Notes under the pieces: model-generated
What the model was told of the DNA's origin: nothing
Databases searched by the model: none
The model's input: the letters and a program-made list of their open reading frames with translations, nothing else
Part shown: piece after piece, positions 13,907-20,075 of the stretch
Numbering within the stretch: position 1 is the first letter of the stretch
How the letters are laid out: each line of letters starts with the position of its first letter
Made by a program: the position numbers and the translations under genes
Source: a virus
Virus record (IMG/VR): IMGVR_UViG_3300028837_000489
Span: 1-20,593 of that record
Direction: 5' to 3' (one strand)
DNA length: 20,593 nt

Positions 13907-15721
13907 TTAGCAGAACATCTGTGGCATAAATGCTGGCTCAGGTAAAGGTTCTTGGTCGTTTAATATACGCTGCCTGTTTATCTCTTCTCTAGCACGAGCG
14001 TCATGTTCCGCATATGGGTCAGGATCATTCATTGGCACACGACTACGTGAGTAGGTTCGCTGTCCAAAGTCATGTGGTTCAGATTGCATGATTTCTGAAC
14101 TCTTTATAGGCGCCCAGTTTTGAGCTATTGTGCGACAACCCTCTAAAGCATCTGGGCCATCATCATAAGTTCCAACGGGAAACTCAGTTAACTGCTGCTT
14201 CAGCAAATCTTGTCCGCCCTCAAGTAGTAGCAAATAACCGTTCTCCAAATCGGGTTGTAGTGATTGTATGCGCAATTCCTTGTTAGCGTGTTGATTGACT
14301 TGCATGAATGGAATGTTAGTACCAGATTCCATACTTACACGAGCGGACTCAGATGCAAAGAACGCCTGAAACTGTGTGCTTTCAATTCCCCAACGTGAGA
14401 ATATATAATCTCGCGCGAACGCATTCTGATCCATCATTATTTGTGTTGGTGGTCGCCTTTTGAGATCAGCCTCCAGAACATACATTCGCCTATCAGGTGC
14501 TTTAGCAACAATGATTATAGCGGAGTAATCAGCAGACGATGTTTTACCAAGTGACGGATCAGTGAAAGCGAATATCTTACAATCAACAAGCCGAGTAGAA
14601 GCACCCTCTTTGTTAGGAATCAACCATAACTCAGGTATACCCTCTTCGTTCTGACGATACTCCTTTCTATATGTGTACCAACGATTGAAGATACATCTTG
14701 ACGGATCACGAGGATCGTTCATCAGCTCAGTATAAAAGGATACATTACCTTCTGAGACCTTAGTAACCATAAGATCATAGTAGGAGTATCCTTCCGGCCA
14801 TGCACTCTTAGCGCCTTCTAACATCGCATCTCTGTGTTTCTCGAAGAACGTGCGTGCTGTCTCGTTTTTATGCTCGTCACTAAGATTGGTCAGCAACACA
14901 CGCCAGTCGTCCCATAGTCTTTGATTCTTAGCCCACGAAACTACAGCCTGATAAACCCTGTGCCTGAACATAGGATTTGCGACTATGCGCTTCAACATAC
15001 AATCGAAGTGTAGGAAGTTTCCTACGGCAAAGATTTTAGTGTCGCTCCAACCGGCGCGGATGACTGATTGTGTTAGCCAGGAGTAGTTGGTTTCACGCTG
15101 AGTTTTAGATTGAACGCTTTTTAGGTTCTCAGTATCATCAAGCACAATCAAGTCGGGCCTAAACCAGAGGTACTTACGACCCCTTACCTTCATACCAGAA
15201 CCTAACGCCTCTATGCGAACCATATTAGCGAGCTCGATCTCTGAGCGCTGCCAGACGCGACCCTTCATGTCACCGAAATCTTCACGTATGCGCTCATTGT
15301 TCTCGATTTCACTCTGCAAGTTGGCAAGCTGTTGCTTCGCCTGGTCATGTGAGTCTGATATAATTAAGATAAAGCGTCTCTTTTTCAACAGGCTACACCA
15401 AAGTGGTAATGCTAGTGTGATGGTAGTTGTCTTGCCGAAACCACGAGGCCATATAACTGCACTATAGATTTTCCCCTTAGTGCTCATTACATCTTCTATC
15501 TCAAGCACGATCTCATGGTGCATACTGCCAAAGGGCAGGTAGAAGTGATGGCCGAGATAGAACTTCATAAAGAACTCAAAGTCAACCTCAGACAGCGCGA
15601 GACGAATCAACTTGCTGTCAAGTGGCTCATCTATAAGACCCGTCGCTTCAAGCTGCGCAACTGTGAAGTTACGCATAAGTGCAGCGCGGATTAATGAGAG
15701 ATCATCAGAGGTTAGTTCCAT
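13907..15721 (-). CDS. terL: Terminase large subunit (ATPase and nuclease)
   Basis: This 604-aa protein shows the packaging ATPase domain with Walker A WPRGFGKTT (91-99) and Walker B LIVLDDTE (191-198, catalytic Glu198). The C-terminal RNase H-like nuclease follows, with FTDPSLG (386-392), DYSAI (398-402) and DDGPDALE (520-527) supplying the metal-binding acids. TerL cuts the concatemer and pumps DNA through the portal. Length is normal. The start ATG 15721 follows TAG of the 50-aa peptide by one base, with GGGAT 5 bases upstream, a weak ribosome site that suggests coupling to the peptide gene. Both catalytic centres appear intact. Confidence 0.95.
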   Translation of the reverse strand: MELTSDDLSLIRAALMRNFTVAQLEATGLIDEPLDSKLIRLALSEVDFEFFMKFYLGHHFYLPFGSMHHEIVLEIEDVMSTKGKIYSAVIWPRGFGKTTTITLALPLWCSLLKKRRFILIISDSHDQAKQQLANLQSEIENNERIREDFGDMKGRVWQRSEIELANMVRIEALGSGMKVRGRKYLWFRPDLIVLDDTENLKSVQSKTQRETNYSWLTQSVIRAGWSDTKIFAVGNFLHFDCMLKRIVANPMFRHRVYQAVVSWAKNQRLWDDWRVLLTNLSDEHKNETARTFFEKHRDAMLEGAKSAWPEGYSYYDLMVTKVSEGNVSFYTELMNDPRDPSRCIFNRWYTYRKEYRQNEEGIPELWLIPNKEGASTRLVDCKIFAFTDPSLGKTSSADYSAIIIVAKAPDRRMYVLEADLKRRPPTQIMMDQNAFARDYIFSRWGIESTQFQAFFASESARVSMESGTNIPFMQVNQHANKELRIQSLQPDLENGYLLLLEGGQDLLKQQLTEFPVGTYDDGPDALEGCRTIAQNWAPIKSSEIMQSEPHDFGQRTYSRSRVPMNDPDPYAEHDARAREEINRQRILNDQEPLPEPAFMPQMFC

Positions 15722-15722
15722 A

Positions 15723-15875
15723 CTATCCCACAGTCACAATGTAGAACACAAAGGCTACCATCACTAACAGAAATACAGCGAACAGCATTGGGCCTTTACT
15801 GACCTCTTCCATATTCCTCAAATCATCCTCATCTGATCTGTGCTCTCCAATTCCATTATATATATCAACGCTCAT
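15723..15875 (-). CDS. 50-aa single-span membrane peptide between radical SAM and TerL genes
   Basis: ATG 15875 shares ATGA with the stop of the radical SAM gene, has AAGGAG 7 bases upstream, and opens 50 codons ending in TAG one base before the TerL start. Residues 1-28 are acidic and polar (EHRSDEDDL in the middle). Residues 29-48 are a continuous hydrophobic segment (MLFAVFLLVMVAFVFYIVTV), with only two residues after it. This predicts an anchored peptide with its acidic head on one side of the membrane. Strong ribosome site, 4-base overlap and exact filling of the gap make it very likely real. Function is unknown. Its arrangement suggests its translation feeds ribosomes into terL. Confidence 0.8.
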   Translation of the reverse strand: MSVDIYNGIGEHRSDEDDLRNMEEVSKGPMLFAVFLLVMVAFVFYIVTVG

Positions 15876-17062
15876 TCACGTTCTCCTTCTGTAACATCGA
15901 TTGCTATGGACTGTGGGTATGACACCGATTCTGGTGCCCACTCTTCACTGTTAGGTTCTGAGGGCTTTCTGTAAGCACAATACCTCATGCGCACACATAT
16001 GTTCTGTCGCCTTACATTCCTGCGGAACTGCTTTACCAAGGCGTCATCCCAACCCTCACTAATAAAGTAGTCCTCAAAGGTCTGTCCCGTAGATCGTGGT
16101 CTGTACTCATCAATAAGTTGGTTCAGCGGTCGGAACCTACAATCCGCTATCTGAACCTGCCATTCCCAACACTTGATGCGTTTCCTCTCCATCTCCTCAA
16201 AGGGGATTTGCCAATTGTAGAGCATAAAGACGAAGATGCCTCGTGACTTGTAACCTGCTTTTATTAGAACATCAATTTGCCTCTCAATGTAGTGATTCTG
16301 TTCATATCCCCAATCCCATGCTATTCTTGGGTATCTGAATCCTGCCTCTTTCATCATCCTCGCTAGGTTGGGCTTCTTTAGTAGAACTCTACCGTCTAGG
16401 CCCGACTGGCTTTCAACCCACTTCACCTTTCTCTCTCTTCTTAATCCAACGAGTTCATCCAATATGTTCTCTACATGCGGATTCATCAAGAAGTTGTTGT
16501 CGTAGAATACAACTCCTGGGAGTTGTATCTCATCTCTTATGCTACTCTTTGGTTTGAACTCAGGTTCGATCTTCCAAGTTCCACAGAACGGGCACTTTCT
16601 TGGGCATCCTCGTGACGCATGGACGATCTGAAAGTCAGTATGACGACATAGTTCATAAGCCAAAGGATGCGACATTATATGCTCTTCAACTTCGGGAATC
16701 ACACCTTGGTGAACCTCATCACATCCCGTGTATTCTTTAACATCAGATGATGGTAGTAGAGATGCGTAGATGCCACCGACCTTAATCCAAGCACTTGGAA
16801 ACATCTCTCTATAGCTTCGCACGGCCTCCCGTACATACTTGGCCCAATATGTGAAGAGGGAGGTTATCCATATTTCCTCTGGAATAATCTCCCTTGTCAG
16901 TTTGTTTATATCCTTACGTGTTCCTTTGGTAATCTTGACCTTATGCCCATTGTCACGCAGGTAAGTTGCTATCTTGAGTAGTCCTATTGGCGGAAAGTTA
17001 CTATGATTCCTGCTCTTCCGTAGTGTCAAAGGATTAGGGTCTACCAAAAGGATACTACTCAT
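15872..17062 (-). CDS. Radical SAM protein with B12-binding-like N-terminal domain
   Basis: This 396-aa protein has a Rossmann-like N-terminal half with the PPIGLLKIATYLRDNGHKV signature (24-42) of B12-binding/radical SAM proteins, lacking the DxHxxG cobalamin motif. The cluster motif RGCPRKCPFC follows, with Cys153, Cys157 and Cys160 (CX3CX2C). The TIM-barrel half after it holds VVFYDNNF and the conserved-looking WDWGYE and FVFMLYNW blocks. The C-terminus is Arg/Cys rich. Radical SAM enzymes cleave SAM for methylation, methylthiolation or rearrangement. The start ATG 17062 follows GAGGAG 7 bases upstream and overlaps the upstream gene by 8 bases. Substrate unknown. Position in the packaging operon is odd, and the gene is bracketed by related sequence at both junctions (see findings). 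Confidence 0.9.
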   Translation of the reverse strand: MSSILLVDPNPLTLRKSRNHSNFPPIGLLKIATYLRDNGHKVKITKGTRKDINKLTREIIPEEIWITSLFTYWAKYVREAVRSYREMFPSAWIKVGGIYASLLPSSDVKEYTGCDEVHQGVIPEVEEHIMSHPLAYELCRHTDFQIVHASRGCPRKCPFCGTWKIEPEFKPKSSIRDEIQLPGVVFYDNNFLMNPHVENILDELVGLRRERKVKWVESQSGLDGRVLLKKPNLARMMKEAGFRYPRIAWDWGYEQNHYIERQIDVLIKAGYKSRGIFVFMLYNWQIPFEEMERKRIKCWEWQVQIADCRFRPLNQLIDEYRPRSTGQTFEDYFISEGWDDALVKQFRRNVRRQNICVRMRYCAYRKPSEPNSEEWAPESVSYPQSIAIDVTEGERE

Positions 17063-17738
17063 TTATATTCTCCTCGGTAATATCAATTGCTACAGCGTCT
17101 ATTACATCTGGCATGTCCGATCTCTGCTGCTTTTTCGCTGGTATGATCTCTAATAGTGCGCGTATAGTTGGGATCTCACTAGGGGGTGTTCCTACTGGTA
17201 ACAAGTCTTGTACGGGCGTTGTGTCAACAGTAAAGAAGCCGAGACCCTTCTGAATGGTCACATACTGTTTGAGCAAATCCCAATACTCATGAAATTGCTG
17301 GTCAACGATGCCCAATAATGGGCGTGTAACACTTTCAATGAATAACGCTGTGTCCAAACGCTCTGCTTTCAGTTTAAGCAATCTAGCAAGTTCACCAATA
17401 GCATCAACTTCAATGTCAATCTCTCTGAACTTGCTCTGGAGATAAGTAATCGGCAAGAAGTCAGTCTCATCTAACTGCTCTCGATACTCTTTGATAGCAT
17501 CAACGGGAATGCTAACACCAGCAGTCCGTATCAAGTATGTATGTGTGCGCGCAGGCGACCAGTTATTGATGAGACAATTGAAGATGGTTTGTTTATGCTC
17601 ACTGTTTTCGATGGTTAGTACATTCGTCTGTGGTGCAGAAGATCCACCACGACGCTCCAAAGCAGCTAGAAACTCTTTATACTGCTCGGCTATCCTTTCG
17701 GGTAGCGCCAGCACATTATCCCCTTTAACCTTTGGCAT
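17055..17738 (-). CDS. Probable small-terminase-like or DNA-binding protein, first gene of the late unit
   Basis: This 227-aa protein is not one I can match by motif to a named family. Residues 49-90 read like a helix-turn-helix used for target selection (TIFNCLINNWSPARTHTYL then VSIPVDAIKEYREQL), with the rhythm of resolvase-like or small-terminase N-termini. Residues 105-170 are helical and would suit oligomerisation. The C-terminus is Pro/acidic. ATG 17738 has GAGAGGGG 7 bases upstream and lies about 24 bases after a predicted transcription start. Being the first gene before TerL (two genes further on), TerS is the natural candidate. That label is from position and a loose fold reading. 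Confidence 0.7.
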   Translation of the reverse strand: MPKVKGDNVLALPERIAEQYKEFLAALERRGGSSAPQTNVLTIENSEHKQTIFNCLINNWSPARTHTYLIRTAGVSIPVDAIKEYREQLDETDFLPITYLQSKFREIDIEVDAIGELARLLKLKAERLDTALFIESVTRPLLGIVDQQFHEYWDLLKQYVTIQKGLGFFTVDTTPVQDLLPVGTPPSEIPTIRALLEIIPAKKQQRSDMPDVIDAVAIDITEENINE

Positions 17739-17768
17739 TAGAAACCCCTCTCACGAACTTGTGCCTTC

Positions 17769-17797
17769 ATTTTATCACAGAAAAGTGTAAGCGTCAA
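17769..17797 (-). promoter_or_regulatory. Sigma70 promoter of the late unit
   Basis: On the minus strand TTGACG (17797-17792) is followed, after exactly 17 bases, by TAAAAT (17774-17769). A TG one base before the -10 makes it an extended -10. Transcription would start near 17762, about 24 bases before the first start codon. Five of six bases match in each box. Confidence 0.85.
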
Positions 17798-17802
17798 AAC
17801 CA

Positions 17803-17817
17803 GATACTTATAGTATC
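17803..17817. repeat. Perfect dyad next to the late promoter
   Basis: GATACT-TAT-AGTATC is a 6+3+6 perfect inverted repeat ending 5 bases upstream of the -35 box of the late promoter. Its position suits an operator or activator site. Binding factor unknown. Confidence 0.5.
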
Positions 17818-17843
17818 AACTACAAAGTGGAACACGCGGGCCA

Positions 17844-17854
17844 CCGTTTACTGT
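17844..17854 (-). promoter_or_regulatory. 11-bp element upstream of the late promoter (copy 1)
   Basis: On the minus strand this reads ACAGTAAACGG and lies 46 bases upstream of the late -35 box. The identical 11 bases stand 47 bases upstream of the -35 box of the plus-strand promoter, in the same orientation relative to transcription. Confidence 0.6.
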
Positions 17855-17974
17855 AAAGAATGTGACACTTTCTGGTAGGGCATGAAAAAGCGATACGAGA
17901 TTGTGTGAGAGAGGCCCCCCCTGTTTTCGTATGGTACTATGCAATGTTCGCCAGGTTGATCGTCAAGGTTTGCC

Positions 17975-17992
17975 AGCATATGAGCATATGCT
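17975..17992. repeat. Perfect dyad AGCATATG-AG-CATATGCT
   Basis: An 8+2+8 perfect inverted repeat near the middle of the divergent gap. It overlaps the left arm of the next dyad, so the two could compete as hairpins or form a compound protein-binding site. Confidence 0.55.
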
Positions 17993-18008
17993 AACACTAT
18001 ACGTTAGC
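17990..18008. repeat. Dyad GCTAAC-ACTATAC-GTTAGC
   Basis: A 6-bp perfect inverted repeat with a 7-base loop. The arms can be lengthened to nine bases if a two-base insertion is allowed on the right side. It may be a regulator site at the centre of the divergent region. Confidence 0.45.
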
Positions 18009-18092
18009 GCATACGAGCAACACAATATGATCCGTTTTGCTCACAGATCTGCAACAATTCGACAATTGCCGGTATGTAAATGACAATAGCCG

Positions 18093-18103
18093 ACAGTAAA
18101 CGG
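18093..18103 (+). promoter_or_regulatory. 11-bp element upstream of the early promoter (copy 2)
   Basis: ACAGTAAACGG, identical to the element at 17844-17854 read on the other strand, 47 bases upstream of the plus-strand -35 box. Confidence 0.6.
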
Positions 18104-18150
18104 CTAGTGCTACACAATAGCAGACCACAAACCACGTTAGTCACGGCGTT

Positions 18151-18179
18151 TTGACACTCGATTCCGATAGCTGTACAAT
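18151..18179 (+). promoter_or_regulatory. Sigma70 promoter of the plus-strand unit
   Basis: A perfect TTGACA -35 box (18151-18156) is followed after exactly 17 bases by TACAAT (18174-18179). Transcription would start near 18186, about 50 bases before the first start codon at 18237. Confidence 0.88.
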
Positions 18180-18182
18180 ATC

Positions 18183-18199
18183 ACCGATACTACCGATAC
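18183..18199. repeat. Tandem ACCGATAC repeat at the early start site
   Basis: ACCGATAC occurs twice with one base between (18183-18190, 18192-18199), across the predicted transcription start. A third CCGATA lies in the promoter spacer (18164-18169). Placement over the start site fits a repressor operator. Confidence 0.5.
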
Positions 18200-18236
18200 C
18201 ATTATTGACAATCAAACACAAAAAGGAGAGGCTAAC

Positions 18237-18452
18237 GTGTGTCAATCGGAACGGAACGATACTTGCCGTGATGATCCTGGTGAGTATCAATATGCTATGG
18301 CCTTTGGCGCAAACGTGATCTGTGTTGCGCCAAGTGTACTTGACGCCTTGCTTGAGCAAGCGCAAGTAGAGTATGTCAATGGTCTCTATCGAGGAGTTCC
18401 ACCATTGACACTAGACATAGTGGACTATCCACTAGAAGGAGAGTACATATAA
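18237..18452 (+). CDS. Unknown 71-aa protein, first gene of the plus-strand unit
   Basis: It begins at GTG 18237 with AAAGGAGAG 6 bases upstream, about 50 bases after the predicted transcription start. I recognise no family. The first 18 residues are polar with two cysteines. The rest looks like a small folded domain: a hydrophobic strand (ANVICVAPS), an acidic helix (VLDALLEQAQVEY) and an acidic/aromatic tail (VDYPLEGEYI). Being the first product of a strong promoter next to the divergent control region, it could be a regulator or an early host-takeover protein. That is position-based inference only. Confidence 0.75.
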   Translation: MCQSERNDTCRDDPGEYQYAMAFGANVICVAPSVLDALLEQAQVEYVNGLYRGVPPLTLDIVDYPLEGEYI

Positions 18453-18512
18453 GGCCAAACGTTCTATCGGCAATGTTCATCCGCATACACTCGCAACAGG
18501 GGGAATACTGAT

Positions 18513-18869
18513 ATGGCAAGAGATCGATTTATTGACGTCAAACGCGCAAAGGCTTTACTAAAGGGAACCGGTGCAGTTGCCAAGCTAAACCCCACGTTTG
18601 CCAAGGATAACGGCATACGATGCGGCAAGCTTGACGGCAAGGTGTTTTATAGCACCATCGACATCCAGACCTATACGGATCGTATTGCACAAGAGCGTGC
18701 CGAGTCGGCATTGCAGACGGATAGCGTACGCCTTTGGCAAGTTGTGGTCGATACCGCCATCCTGGATGGTGACGGTGTTGCCGAAGCCTGGGCTAATGAG
18801 CATCTACTGGAGGCAATTGCCGAGTCCGACGATGATGCGACCTTTGCCGGTGACATCAAGCTGATGTAG
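18513..18869 (+). CDS. Unknown 118-aa protein, possible DNA-binding N-terminus
   Basis: ATG 18513 has AGGGGG 9 bases upstream. The N-terminal 60 residues are basic and read like a winged-helix or excisionase-type module: VKRAKALLKG, then FAKDNGIRCGKLDGKVFYSTIDIQTYTDR, where a G-x-x-x-G-K-x-(F/W)-(F/Y) turn and a 'D-x-x-x-Y' helix are typical. The C-terminal 60 residues are acidic and helical (LLEAIAESDDDATFAGD). A hairpin at 18895-18924 follows. This base composition split suggests a nucleic-acid-binding head and an acidic partner-binding tail. No family is recognised with certainty. Confidence 0.72.
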   Translation: MARDRFIDVKRAKALLKGTGAVAKLNPTFAKDNGIRCGKLDGKVFYSTIDIQTYTDRIAQERAESALQTDSVRLWQVVVDTAILDGDGVAEAWANEHLLEAIAESDDDATFAGDIKLM

Positions 18870-18894
18870 TCCGTCCGGCACTACCGACCACCAC

Positions 18895-18924
18895 AAAGGC
18901 ACTAGGATACCCCCTAGTGCCTTT
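18895..18924. terminator. 12-bp perfect hairpin, possible bidirectional terminator
   Basis: AAAGGCACTAGG, a 6-base loop, then CCTAGTGCCTTT. It has A and T runs of three at the ends but no long T tract, and the next ribosome site (GGAGAG, 18935-18940) begins 10 bases later. It could terminate weakly in both directions or protect an mRNA end. Confidence 0.55.
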
Positions 18925-18943
18925 GCTCATGTCTGGAGAGTTT

Positions 18944-19246
18944 ATGACGATTGACAAGACTAGTGCTCTACGCCTTGCCCATAGGTCGGCAATGTTGGAC
19001 TATATGCAAGGCGCATATGATAGAGTGATACTCGGATCGATCCTAGCCTATCTGACTAGCAAGCTTGCCCAACATGTCAATCATAGCCTATGGGCGATAC
19101 CAGGTCGAATGTCTGGACATTTGGTATGCTCGGGTTGTGGACAACGATTCGGTGATACCGATGTATTGCCTAGCCAGGGGCGCAAACGGTATCTGGCAAG
19201 GCCAAGTTGTCCACATTGCGGGTGTGATAGGTACACCATGTCCTAG
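18944..19246 (+). CDS. Unknown 100-aa protein with C-terminal zinc ribbon
   Basis: ATG 18944 has GGAGAG 3 bases upstream (GGAG 5 bases), which fixes the start against a longer reading from GTG 18917 inside the hairpin. Residues 1-50 are helical (LRLAHRSAMLDYMQGAYDRV and following). Residues 60-98 carry CSGCGQRF and SCPHCGCDRY, two CxxC knuckles about 20 residues apart, as in a small zinc ribbon. Such proteins often bind nucleic acid or a polymerase. It ends just before the strong terminator at 19274, so it is the last gene of the first plus-strand operon. Function unknown. Confidence 0.75.
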   Translation: MTIDKTSALRLAHRSAMLDYMQGAYDRVILGSILAYLTSKLAQHVNHSLWAIPGRMSGHLVCSGCGQRFGDTDVLPSQGRKRYLARPSCPHCGCDRYTMS

Positions 19247-19273
19247 AGACCGGCAACACAATTGTACTACCAA

Positions 19274-19303
19274 ACCCCTAGCATAGAGCTAGGGGTCTTT
19301 TTT
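19274..19303 (+). terminator. Rho-independent terminator
   Basis: ACCCCTAGC, a five-base loop (ATAGA), then GCTAGGGGT, followed by CTTTTTT. The nine-bp GC-rich stem and the T run are classical. It closes the 18237-19246 gene group. Confidence 0.9.
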
Positions 19304-19466
19304 ATGCAATGGCAACACCCTACTACAATTATGGTGACACAATACTGACACCAACAATAGGCGACACGGGAATACAGCAGACCACTAGAATCGTGGGTCT
19401 TCAGGCACAGCACTATAAGAGCGTTTTTCATTGAAAACCCTTTTGAAATTGCTTTTGCTGAATTGA

Positions 19467-19540
19467 AAGAGAGAAGATAAAGAATAGCAGTAATAATTAT
19501 TATTATTATTATTATTGTTATTATATATTATATCTCTCTT
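19467..19540. repeat. AT triplet repeat flanked by an inverted repeat
   Basis: AAGAGAGA (19467-19474) and TCTCTCTT (19533-19540) form perfect arms around a core of about eight ATT units (19497-19520) plus the palindrome TAATAATTATTA (19491-19502). The core is almost pure A/T and would melt or extrude easily. Confidence 0.7.
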
Positions 19541-19831
19541 CTGTAGGTCGTGCCAGTAAGGATAATGTGGAAGTTAATAATCAGTAAATCTAGGTTACTA
19601 TATTATTCAAACTACCCGCCTCTGGAATTACGCGATATAATATGTAATAAACAAATCAAATCAGTCGATTCTCATTACAAATCACTAACCACTTTCAATT
19701 TTCATGTAGAAAAGTACAGACGCACTCAATTGGACACAAACTAGAGTTATGCGATAGCAACTGATTGTTCAGTATCACAGATAGCACTCCACAATGCACC
19801 TATTATACGATAACCTTGGAAGTTTCTTGAT

Positions 19832-19872
19832 AACCGATAGGTCATACACTCCTATTGTATGCTCTATCGGTT
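19832..19872. repeat. Nested dyad upstream of the zinc-ribbon gene run
   Basis: The outer arms AACCGATAG and CTATCGGTT (9 bp) enclose, after two unpaired bases on each side, the inner arms CATACA and TGTATG around a 7-base loop. As RNA it would be a long hairpin ending about 21 bases before the ribosome site of the next gene. As DNA it could be an operator. Confidence 0.6.
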
Positions 19873-19907
19873 GTCAACAAACACACACATATAAGGAGCG
19901 AACAAAC

Positions 19908-20048
19908 ATGAAGAGCTACGAGCGCAAGTGCGAGGAATGTGGACGCACAATGATTGTGACACCGACACGCCATCAGATATGTTCGGCGTGTTGCAAGCGC
20001 AATCATAGAAAGGCGACAGGTAGAAGCAAGCGACGCACGCGACGCTAA
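19908..20048 (+). CDS. 46-aa basic zinc-ribbon protein
   Basis: ATG 19908 has AAGGAG 9 bases upstream. The in-frame codons back to 19794 have no ribosome site and run through the dyad, so the short form is preferred. The protein has CEECG (8-12) and CSACC (25-29), two CxxC knuckles 13 residues apart, then a strongly basic tail (HRKATGRSKRRTRR). A small zinc fold with an Arg/Lys tail suggests binding to DNA or RNA. It is the first of a run of four closely spaced genes with AAGGAG sites. Function unknown. Confidence 0.78.
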   Translation: MKSYERKCEECGRTMIVTPTRHQICSACCKRNHRKATGRSKRRTRR

Positions 20049-20075
20049 CACACACACACACAAAGGAGAATCACA

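Larger units (their letters stand above)
17739..18236. other. Divergent regulatory region (no gene seen)
   Basis: This is a 498-base gap between the two divergent units. It holds one strong promoter facing each way, a repeated 11-bp element at mirrored positions, at least three dyads and a tandem repeat over the plus-strand start site (listed separately). A 60-codon reading frame at 17901-18083 opens with TTG, has no ribosome site and is not called as a gene. I saw no tRNA or terminator here. Confidence 0.8.
19304..19907. other. Gene-poor, AT-rich interval (possible origin or control region)
   Basis: This is about 600 bases without a convincing gene. A 64-codon frame at 19550-19744 opens with GTG and has no properly spaced ribosome site. 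The interval holds the triplet-repeat/inverted-repeat block (19467-19540), a markedly AT-rich stretch to about 19740, and a nested dyad (19832-19872). I found no tRNA-like fold and no clear promoter. A weak TTGATA at 19827 has a poor -10 match 17 bases on. Confidence 0.6.

Noticed and set aside
17739-18236. Phage attachment site
   Set aside because: Dyads are present but no integrase or tRNA fragment is seen nearby. The two promoters explain the region better.
19550-19744. 64-codon frame in the AT-rich interval
   Set aside because: GTG start without ribosome site (the AAGGAT present is too close to an inner ATG), AT-driven composition, no motif.
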